This document shows, piece by piece, positions 32,480 to 38,894 of a stretch of DNA of 38,894 bases. Every line of letters begins with the position of its first letter. Position 1 is the first letter of the stretch. The notes under the pieces are model-generated. The model did not search any database, was not told the origin of the DNA, and saw only the letters and a program-made list of their open reading frames with translations. Position numbers and translations under genes: made by a program. Source of the stretch: CAZKUR01 sp964556005 (GTDB lineage Bacteria > Bacteroidota > Ignavibacteria > Ignavibacteriales > Ignavibacteriaceae); the NCBI GenBank assembly GCA_964556005.1, contig CAZKUR010000037.1, positions 1 to 38,894 of the forward strand. Reading direction: 5' to 3'.

Positions 32480-34882
32480 ATGATCGGTAGTATTGTATTG
32501 TCGTTGGCATTAGCGAGTAGTTTAATGGCAATGGTTATGTACTTTCTAACTTTCAGGGGATATAAGAACACAATAAATTACGCCAGGGTTGCTTATCACG
32601 TTATGGCAATGCTTGTAATAACCGCTGCCGCACTTTTATGGTATGCGATTCTTACTCATTCGTGGGAGTATAGATATGTATATGATTACAGCAGCACTCA
32701 ACTTAAAACCGGTTTTCTGCTTGCTTCATTCTGGGGAGGCCAGGAAGGAAGCTTTACACTGTGGCTGCTTTTAACTTCAATCATAGGAATAGTACTTCAA
32801 TCTTACTCTTCCAAACGCGGGGATCTCGAACCGAGAGTTATGACGGCATTTACTCTTGCGACAACTTTTCTGCTGATAATGGTTTCGCCTCTATTCAAGA
32901 ATCCATTTGCCTACATTTGGTCCGAGCCAATCTTCATCAGTGCTAAAAGTATTAGCCCTGCATTTTTGCATGCATCTTGGCTTCAGAATTTTACATTCAC
33001 AGACGGTTCAAGCGGAAATGTTTTTATAAAGATGAACCAAAACCTTCATGCGCTGCTTTCATCAGCAGGGATTTCAGTTAACCAGTTTATTGTTGACGGG
33101 AAAGGTTTGAACCCTCAATTGCTGAATTTCTGGATGCAGATACATCCTCCGATTCTATTTACCGGTTTTTCAATGATGACTGTTCCTTTTGCTTTTGCAA
33201 TGGCCGCTTTAATGAAGAACGATTATAAGAATTGGATCAGGCAAGCATTCCCATGGGTTTTGGCAGGCGCCGGAATTTTAGGACTGGGCATTATGCTCGG
33301 CGGCTACTGGGCTTATGAGATGTTAGGGTGGGGCGGTTACTGGGCATGGGATCCGGTAGAAAATTCAAGCTTAATTCCATGGCTGGTGGGCGTTGCTGCG
33401 GTTCATACTCTTTTGGTTCAACGAAAATCTCAAAATAAAGACGGAGGTATCGGAAGATATGCGCGAACGAATTTAATACTATGTATTTTGACTTACGTTC
33501 TTGTCTTGTACAGCACTTTCCTTACCCGAAGCGGTGTACTTGGCGATGCGTCGGTTCATTCATTTGTTGATCCCGGAATGCTGGTTTATTTATTCCTTAT
33601 TATTTTTATCGGAACTTTTGTAGTTGTCGGTTTCGGAATGGTTGCATACCGCTGGAAATATTTTGAACAGCATGTGGTTAAGGAAGAAAATATTTTTTCA
33701 CGTGAACTGGCTTTATTCACAGCGGCAATAGTTTTATCTACATCAGCTTTAATTATTTTAGTAGGAACATCATCACCGCTTTTCGGAACATCTGTCGATG
33801 CATTTTTCTACAATGAAATGCATGTCCCGATTGCAATCATCATAGGCTTACTTAACGGGTTAAGTCTGCTGATAAAATGGAATCAAACAAAAGGGCATGA
33901 GATAATAAAAAAATCGATACCAGCGGTTTCCTTAGCTTTGCTGATAACAATCGTTATAGCAGCTTTCGGGCAGGTAGATGATTTGATGATGATTATATTG
34001 ATTTTCTCAACTCTCTTTGCACTTATAGTTAATGCTGAAATTGCAATTAGGATAATCCGCGGAAATATGAAAATGCTCGGTGCTTATGTCGCTCACATTG
34101 GCATTGCAGTGTTTATTTTGGGAGTCGTCGGTTCTGCTGCTTACGGACATGAAACGGATGTTGATTTAATAAAAGGCGTTCCGCAAAAAGTTAACGGGTA
34201 TGAATTAACATTCCTCAATTACGAACCGATTGAAAATAACACCAAGTATGCATTTAATATTAACGTTAAAAAAGGCGATAAAGATTATGTCGTTTCTCCG
34301 GTAATGTATATTAGTACTTTTAACAACGGATTGATGAGAGAACCTGCAATTTTGTCTTTAATGACTAAAGATTTTTATATCTCTCCTCTCGGTTACCAGG
34401 ATGAATCGCAAAACCAGGTGCAGGGTCAGACCATCAATTTGGGAATCGGTGAGGCACAGGAAGTTGACGGAGTTGAGGTCAAATACCTAAACTTCGATAA
34501 GCCGGATTTAAGTGTAATGCAAAACGGCGGTGATTTCCAGATGGGTACTAAATTAACAGTTACTAAAAATGGCAAGACTTACGACATTGAGCCTTTAATA
34601 AAAAGAACCGGAAGGGATTTCAAATATGTTCCGGCTGAAATTCAAGATGCGAATATAAAAGTTCAGCTTAAGAAGATTGATCCTTCAACTCAAAAAGCAG
34701 AATTTATAGTATCAAAAATAAAAGAAGATAAACCGGCTAATACTCAGCAGTCTTCGGAAGTTTTAACTGTTGCCGCTTCCATTAAACCCTTTGTCAGTCT
34801 CGTCTGGACCGGAATTCTAATTATGGTTTTAGGCTTCTTTGTTTCCGTTGCAAGAAGGTTAAAAGAATCTTTTGTTGAATAA
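32480..34882 (+). CDS. ccmF: CcmF, cytochrome c haem lyase subunit
   Basis: 800 residues with about 14 membrane segments. The WWD motif WGGYWAWD (284-291) is followed by PVENSSLIPWL; His222 in IHPPILFTG and further His residues are expected haem ligands. A large periplasmic beta-rich domain (about 575-765) precedes the last membrane segment. It ligates haem to apocytochrome c. About 50 extra residues lie between NPF (141-143) and LNPQLL (210-215) compared with E. coli CcmF. GAGG at 32471 supports the start. It is followed by a terminator, and no ccmG, ccmH or ccmI follows. Confidence 0.94.
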   Translation: MIGSIVLSLALASSLMAMVMYFLTFRGYKNTINYARVAYHVMAMLVITAAALLWYAILTHSWEYRYVYDYSSTQLKTGFLLASFWGGQEGSFTLWLLLTSIIGIVLQSYSSKRGDLEPRVMTAFTLATTFLLIMVSPLFKNPFAYIWSEPIFISAKSISPAFLHASWLQNFTFTDGSSGNVFIKMNQNLHALLSSAGISVNQFIVDGKGLNPQLLNFWMQIHPPILFTGFSMMTVPFAFAMAALMKNDYKNWIRQAFPWVLAGAGILGLGIMLGGYWAYEMLGWGGYWAWDPVENSSLIPWLVGVAAVHTLLVQRKSQNKDGGIGRYARTNLILCILTYVLVLYSTFLTRSGVLGDASVHSFVDPGMLVYLFLIIFIGTFVVVGFGMVAYRWKYFEQHVVKEENIFSRELALFTAAIVLSTSALIILVGTSSPLFGTSVDAFFYNEMHVPIAIIIGLLNGLSLLIKWNQTKGHEIIKKSIPAVSLALLITIVIAAFGQVDDLMMIILIFSTLFALIVNAEIAIRIIRGNMKMLGAYVAHIGIAVFILGVVGSAAYGHETDVDLIKGVPQKVNGYELTFLNYEPIENNTKYAFNINVKKGDKDYVVSPVMYISTFNNGLMREPAILSLMTKDFYISPLGYQDESQNQVQGQTINLGIGEAQEVDGVEVKYLNFDKPDLSVMQNGGDFQMGTKLTVTKNGKTYDIEPLIKRTGRDFKYVPAEIQDANIKVQLKKIDPSTQKAEFIVSKIKEDKPANTQQSSEVLTVAASIKPFVSLVWTGILIMVLGFFVSVARRLKESFVE

Positions 34883-34904
34883 ATTTTGTAGAATATTTTA
34901 GATT

Positions 34905-34933
34905 AAAAATGCCCGTGTTGTGCGGGCATTTTT
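34905..34933 (+). terminator. Rho-independent terminator after ccmF
   Basis: AAAAATGCCCG (34905-34915) pairs perfectly with CGGGCATTTTT (34923-34933) around a 7-base loop, with a T-rich tail. It lies between convergent genes and may also stop transcription from the right. Confidence 0.92.
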
Positions 34934-35037
34934 GTTTTAAATTATTTTATTATTCAAAATTTAATTATAAGGAATACTTTTCCCCCTCCCCGCTGATAAA
35001 TGCTTCATATTTATGATTCTCCAACTGTGTAATTTTT

Positions 35038-37332
35038 TCACCTATTTGCTTCGGAAGCGTGATTGTCGAAAAGATCAAAGTAATTGACATATTTAGTATA
35101 TAGTTCCAAAGCCAACTTACTTGCATCATTGTGTGATTTGGCTTCAAACTTATATGGCGTTTCACAAAACTGCCATTCAAATTCAGTTATGTCATTATCG
35201 AATTTTTTCTGATCGAATACCGTTGAATCAACAATACACTTTCTTACTGTTTTAAAAAAGATTTGCCAGCGTTTCTTATAATACGAATTAATGAGTCCAC
35301 TAAAATCTCTTGCAGCGTAATCAATCAAGTAGTTGCCTTTTTGACCCCAGGTTGTAACAAGCACTTTAGCATTTTTTTCAAAATACGATTCCGGAGCATC
35401 CACCGACGCAAATTTGTGCGAAGCCCTAATCCAATCATCAAACGAAAATTCCGCCTTAGTTGAAACGATTCTGTCAACATCGGAGGCAATATTCAAGAAT
35501 AACTTTACATATTTGTCGAACATCTTGATATCTCTTGCTTTGTATGCCTCAAAGATTTTGTTTCTTACTTCAAAAGTTAAATTAACAAGTACCTGCCTGC
35601 ATACCATAACCAAATCATATTGATAACGGGGACTTGATAGAGTTTTCGGTGCAGCAGTAATCATTTCGGCAAAGATATCTGCAAGCTTACGGTAATCGTA
35701 AGATTCACCAAGTCGTGTATAATGGGTCTTCCCTTCGAAGCGGGGCTGCATTTCCAGAGTATTCCCGAGTCCCACACCGGATATCTGTTGGTTATAAACT
35801 AAGTTTAATATACGCCGCCAAGCATCTTCGGCAACGGAGTCCGGATGTCCTGCACGGGTTTGTGCATACTTAGTTATCCATTGCTCTGTGTTAGCTGCTG
35901 TACTGTCCCATGCATAGTCAAACAGCCATTCAAACATAAATCTATTAACGCCAAATCCTTCAAGAGTTGAACCGATGCCAACCATCTGTCCTTTATTCTT
36001 GTCATTTTCTGAAGTGCTTAATCGTTGGGCAACCTTTTTCAGAGGTGCCGCCATTTGAGTTCCTCCGCCAAAATTTCCCAGGTAGCACCAAATATACGGA
36101 GCACCAAAGAAGGCATTGGTTAATCTCCACACTTCTGTCTTCTCACAAAAATAGTCAAGAATCATCATCTTGTTTTGAGGGACAGCTTTTATCATCGCCT
36201 CTAACCGTGGATTTGTCCAGTGCTTTCTATCGTAGTAGAATGTCCAGCCCATTTGTACCCACACAGCTTCACTATCTACCTGAGAAAGTCCATTGTATAT
36301 GGTTCTTGAGACAGAGGCGAGATATTCGGGTTTCCAGCTCGGTGGGTCCATTTCGTTGAAAGGATCCGTACCATAGTAATGATCCGTGCCAAAATATTTG
36401 ATCTCCTCACTTATAAATTCTTTCTGGATTTGCAGAAACAATGGTTCCATTGGATCTATGAAATAGGCATCATATTGAGGACCGACAGAATATGAACCCA
36501 TATTCGTCAATTTTACACCGGGGTATTTGTTAGTGATGGCTTTCGGAGTATGACCGGCAAAGGCAGGCAGAACAGGAGTCATCCCAAACGATCTCTCCCT
36601 GCGAAGTATTTTTTTCTGCAAATTGAATTGCTCATCAATGAATGATTGAGGCAACGGTCCCAGCCAGCCATCAATGTTTCCCATTCTATGCCATGGCAAA
36701 TGTGCAGGCCCTGTAAAGAAAGCCCTAATCTGGTCGTCCGTCATACCGAATTTATGCCACACTTTTTCCCAGATATATTCTTGGCCTGTTATTGCTAAAG
36801 GCATGTTAATTCCGTTTAACGCCATCCAATCAATAAATCTTTCCCAATCTTTCCATTGCCACCACAGCATAGTATATCCGAATGTGCAATAATTAAGGAA
36901 AAAACGTTTTTCAAAACGGCATGTCTTTATAATTTTACCTTTTACAGGGGGAAATACAGCCGGGACATTAATCGGCTCGGCTCGATACCAGGATACGGAA
37001 GTATAGCAGTAATTATTGAGATACCAGTCGAATGCTCTAGTAATTGCCAGGGTACTATTTCCCCTCAGTATAATCTTATTGACTCTGTTTTCAATTTCAA
37101 AAGTTTCATGGATTCCATCCTCATCCAAAGTTTCGATTATGAAGTCCGAAGAATGACCTGGTGCTACCCGTTCAATTAAGTCGTGGATGGCCTCGATATT
37201 AACAGCATTCTGTGTTTTAGAATTTGAAAAGCCAAAAGAGTAGCTGCTCATAACAAAGAATAAAAATCCTCCAATTAAAAATAATCTACCCTTTTTTATT
37301 AAGTATTCTTCTATGGTATTAGTTATTTGCAA
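35038..37332 (-). CDS. Alpha-N-acetylglucosaminidase, GH89 (NAGLU family)
   Basis: 764 residues, secreted (hydrophobic FLIGGFLFFVMSSYSFGF near residues 18-35). Three NAGLU-type regions are present: an N-terminal small domain (about 45-135), a catalytic barrel (about 140-470) and a helical C-terminal domain. Landmarks include NYCTFGYTMLWWQWKDWERFIDWMALNGINMPLA, Glu327 in YYGTDPFNEMDPP and Glu458 in STLEGFGVNRFM, which line up with the two catalytic glutamates of the family. It removes terminal alpha-linked N-acetylglucosamine. The start is TTG at 37332, supported by AGGAAGG 8 bases upstream (37341-37347). No other glycan gene is adjacent. Confidence 0.93.
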   Translation of the reverse strand: MQITNTIEEYLIKKGRLFLIGGFLFFVMSSYSFGFSNSKTQNAVNIEAIHDLIERVAPGHSSDFIIETLDEDGIHETFEIENRVNKIILRGNSTLAITRAFDWYLNNYCYTSVSWYRAEPINVPAVFPPVKGKIIKTCRFEKRFFLNYCTFGYTMLWWQWKDWERFIDWMALNGINMPLAITGQEYIWEKVWHKFGMTDDQIRAFFTGPAHLPWHRMGNIDGWLGPLPQSFIDEQFNLQKKILRRERSFGMTPVLPAFAGHTPKAITNKYPGVKLTNMGSYSVGPQYDAYFIDPMEPLFLQIQKEFISEEIKYFGTDHYYGTDPFNEMDPPSWKPEYLASVSRTIYNGLSQVDSEAVWVQMGWTFYYDRKHWTNPRLEAMIKAVPQNKMMILDYFCEKTEVWRLTNAFFGAPYIWCYLGNFGGGTQMAAPLKKVAQRLSTSENDKNKGQMVGIGSTLEGFGVNRFMFEWLFDYAWDSTAANTEQWITKYAQTRAGHPDSVAEDAWRRILNLVYNQQISGVGLGNTLEMQPRFEGKTHYTRLGESYDYRKLADIFAEMITAAPKTLSSPRYQYDLVMVCRQVLVNLTFEVRNKIFEAYKARDIKMFDKYVKLFLNIASDVDRIVSTKAEFSFDDWIRASHKFASVDAPESYFEKNAKVLVTTWGQKGNYLIDYAARDFSGLINSYYKKRWQIFFKTVRKCIVDSTVFDQKKFDNDITEFEWQFCETPYKFEAKSHNDASKLALELYTKYVNYFDLFDNHASEANR

Positions 37333-37363
37333 GATTTGTACCTTCCTAAAAATAGTGTTTAGT

Positions 37364-37525
37364 TTAGCTATTATATTTCATTATTATTGTAGAGGAGTAT
37401 CTAATCTGGTCTTTATTTTCAAAAATGTGATTTTTAAAAAATGAAGAATAGGTAAGCAATCTCCCCTCTTTATTTATAGTTGTAATTTCTATTTCAGTTC
37501 TTCTAAGCAATTCCGTTTCGCTCAA
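37364..37525 (-). CDS. Possible 53-residue small protein upstream of GH89
   Basis: Minus-strand frame from TTG 37525 to TAA 37364, beginning MSETELLRRTEIEITTINK. A GGGAA lies about 7 bases before the TTG. No signal peptide or known motif. The first ~36 bases and the sequence before the start are related to the same region of the short ORF at 38755-38865. The gap to the GH89 ribosome binding site is small, so it may be a leader ORF, a small gene, or chance; no in-frame ATG exists at its start. Confidence 0.35.
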   Translation of the reverse strand: MSETELLRRTEIEITTINKEGRLLTYSSFFKNHIFENKDQIRYSSTIIMKYNS

Positions 37526-37550
37526 AACAGCATTCCCGTTTTTTTAACTT
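37504..37550. repeat. Left copy of a related sequence pair (with 38844-38890)
   Basis: Aligned without large gaps, TAAGCA..TTCG....AACAG..TTCCCG...TTTAACTT is shared by 37504-37550 and 38844-38890, about 1,340 bases apart and in the same orientation. I estimate about 70 percent identity by eye. The pair brackets the TolB-like gene. Confidence 0.4.
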
Positions 37551-37683
37551 TCTGAAAATTAAAGCTATCTATTTATTTAAGCAAGAGTATTCTTATAAAT
37601 CCTAAGATTTTATAAATCTGTTGAGAGAAGTCGAGCAGGTAATTAAAGATTACTGCATACAAATGTGTTTTTAACTTTATATG

Positions 37684-38688
37684 TTACTCACTAATATAAT
37701 ACGAAACAACTCCTGTAACGGGATGCGAATTCAAATAACAATTGTTGGTGATATTTTTAAGTCCGCTGCCGTCCATATTTATCGAATAAATATCGGCTGG
37801 TTGCTGGTACTGGTAATCATTACATTGTGAAGAAAAGAAAACCATGCTTCCGTTTTTACATGCACATGGATTTTTAAAATTTACAGGGATATCATAACGC
37901 CCGCTAAACCGGTTTTGGGTTATGTATTCAATTTTTTTGTTGTTAATATTAACTTTACAAATATCAAAACACCAGGTATCCTCACAATAATAAAATATTA
38001 CGGATTTACTGTCGTGTGAAAAAACAGGGCTTCCTGCAAAATAACCGTTTTCAGCCTTTGTCAAATCTTGTATATAATTTCCATTTATATCCATTAATTG
38101 TAATTGGCGGCTGCTCATCAAATCAATGTCCCATGAATTTACCGATTCATAACAAATAAAATTTCCATCCTGAGAAATATGTGCGTGAAAACAGTTCTTC
38201 CCGTCTTTGGTTAATTTCTTTTTGGAATTATTTGTCAAATCATATAAATAAACGGACTCGTAATCATATTCCGAAGTGCTTGTGATTCTTGAAAAAACAA
38301 ATTTATTCCCACCGGGAGAAAAATTTCCCGGTGTGCCTTTAGTAATAGGGCCGGTAATTTTATCTTCTTTAAAATTATAAATATAAATATCTGCTCCGGT
38401 GAACATTTCTTCCAACCCGGGATTAGCCCTGTAAAACAGTAATTGACTGCCGTCCGGTGAAACAGCAGTTGCGGCATATTGGCCCCAGTCATATTTAGTT
38501 ATTTGCTTAATGATTTTACCTTCAGGCGACATCATAAAAATATTTGTTGCCTGCCCGTTTCTATCGGATGAGAAAAATATTACTTCGCCGGTTTTAAGTG
38601 TGCTTCCATGTTTGGAAACGACAGGATTTTCTTTACAACCGATTAACAAAAGTACCAATGAAAATAAAATATAAATACTGCGTTTCAT
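37684..38688 (-). CDS. TolB-like beta-propeller lipoprotein (PD40 repeats)
   Basis: 334 residues. Signal peptide with lipobox LIGC (Cys18). The body repeats the WD40-like PD40 pattern: FFSSDRNGQATNIFMMSPEG, AVSPDGSQLLFYR, NFSPGGNKFVFSR, HISQDGNFICYES, VFSHDSKSVIFYY. That is about six blades of a propeller, as in the C-terminal domain of TolB. There is no TolB N-terminal domain and no Pal or Tol gene nearby, so it is not TolB itself. Function unknown. Confidence 0.82.
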   Translation of the reverse strand: MKRSIYILFSLVLLLIGCKENPVVSKHGSTLKTGEVIFFSSDRNGQATNIFMMSPEGKIIKQITKYDWGQYAATAVSPDGSQLLFYRANPGLEEMFTGADIYIYNFKEDKITGPITKGTPGNFSPGGNKFVFSRITSTSEYDYESVYLYDLTNNSKKKLTKDGKNCFHAHISQDGNFICYESVNSWDIDLMSSRQLQLMDINGNYIQDLTKAENGYFAGSPVFSHDSKSVIFYYCEDTWCFDICKVNINNKKIEYITQNRFSGRYDIPVNFKNPCACKNGSMVFFSSQCNDYQYQQPADIYSINMDGSGLKNITNNCYLNSHPVTGVVSYYISE

Positions 38689-38754
38689 TTTAACATCTCC
38701 CTTTTTTATAATTTTATTTTTTAATTGAACCGGATCAAACGGTGTTTAAAAGTT

Positions 38755-38865
38755 TTACGTTAAATGACCGTTGTTCGAATTTTTTATAACTATATTGGGT
38801 TTACCGGAATAGAGGATAGGCTGAAATATGTTTTTTATTCTGTTAAGCACTATTAATTCGTACAT
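38755..38865 (-). CDS. Possible 36-residue small ORF upstream of the TolB-like gene
   Basis: ATG at 38865, TAA at 38755-38757, beginning MYELIVLNRIKNIFQPI. A GGGAA sits about 7 bases before the ATG. It ends 66 bases before the lipoprotein start. The sequence around its start is related to that around the short ORF at 37364-37525. Too short to trust on its own. Confidence 0.28.
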   Translation of the reverse strand: MYELIVLNRIKNIFQPILYSGKPNIVIKNSNNGHLT

Positions 38866-38890
38866 AACAGTGTTCCCGCTTAGTTTAACT
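38844..38890. repeat. Right copy of the related sequence pair (with 37504-37550)
   Basis: See the left copy for the shared words. This copy also holds a small hairpin, CACTATTA (38848-38855) with TAACAGTG (38865-38872), containing one G-T pair, which the left copy does not keep in the same register. Confidence 0.4.
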
Positions 38891-38894
38891 TTTT

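Larger units (their letters stand above)
37333..37683. other. 351-base gap between GH89 and TolB-like genes
   Basis: AT-rich. It contains the ribosome binding site of the GH89 gene, one short minus-strand ORF (37364-37525) and, at the start of that ORF, sequence related to 38841-38890. I see no terminator, tRNA or insertion element in it. Confidence 0.6.

Noticed and set aside
35967..36359. 130-residue plus-strand open frame
   Set aside because: It lies wholly antisense to the well-supported GH89 gene and shows no recognisable protein features.
37684..38688. TolB of the Tol-Pal system
   Set aside because: Lipid anchor, no TolB N-terminal domain and no tol/pal genes alongside.
38841..38890. 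Integron attC-like site (GTTAAGC and GTTTAAC words)
   Set aside because: The words occur in the wrong order (GTT box first, AAC box last) on both strands, and there is no integrase or cassette array in view.
1..38894. tRNA, rRNA, CRISPR, prophage or transposase genes
   Set aside because: None was recognised by eye on either strand; tRNA genes could still be missed without a covariance search.

Overview
The window is AT-rich bacterial DNA, densely coded on both strands, and most likely from the Bacteroidetes/Chlorobi (FCB) side, near Ignavibacteria. Four things suggest this: a PorV/PorQ-family protein and a protein with a type IX secretion (T9SS) C-terminal sorting domain; many secreted proteins with Bacteroidetes-style signal peptides; a periplasmic two-propeller sensor kinase; and frequent AT-rich gaps with weak ribosome binding sites. 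The taxonomic call is an inference from protein flavour, not from a marker gene. I saw no rRNA, tRNA, CRISPR array, prophage or insertion sequence.

Layout. 1-192: N-terminus of a secreted protein that runs off the left edge. 370-4161 (minus): two-component pair, a sensor kinase with 14 propeller blades and a NarL-type regulator. 4346-10481 (plus): ADP-forming acyl-CoA synthetase, a lipoprotein, PriA and a small outer-membrane barrel, ending in a strong bidirectional terminator facing a Yip1-like membrane protein. 11552-16132 (plus): compact five-gene run of tryptophanase, a DUF4905 protein, AMMECR1- and MEMO1-family proteins and a DUF2520 dehydrogenase-like protein. 16138-17749 (minus): phosphate transporter Pit with its DUF47/PhoU-like partner. 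17942-22778: glycyl-tRNA synthetase, a lipoprotein, a TPR protein and, convergent, a PorQ-like protein. 23027-25885: HtpX, an unknown membrane-tethered protein, BamD and an acyl-CoA thioesterase.

25827-34882 carries a secreted FG-GAP protein and a T9SS-sorted metalloprotease, coupled by overlapping stop/start codons to a cytochrome c maturation cluster, ccmA-B-C-D-E-F. The 52-residue ccmD gene has a TTG start. CcmE has Cys in place of the usual haem-binding His (CxxxY type) and no ccmG, ccmH or ccmI follows. This matches the variant System I ('System I*') of archaea and some sulfate reducers.

34883-38894 (minus): a GH89 alpha-N-acetylglucosaminidase and a TolB-like propeller lipoprotein. Each is preceded by a short ORF, and the two short ORFs begin in related sequence.

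The genes point to an envelope-rich heterotroph making c-type cytochromes, secreting proteins by T9SS, splitting tryptophan and possibly attacking N-acetylglucosamine-containing glycans. The least routine parts are the System I* ccm cluster, the tryptophanase with tyrosine phenol-lyase-like length, the AMMECR1/MEMO1 pair without its radical SAM partner nearby, and the paired small ORFs near the right end.
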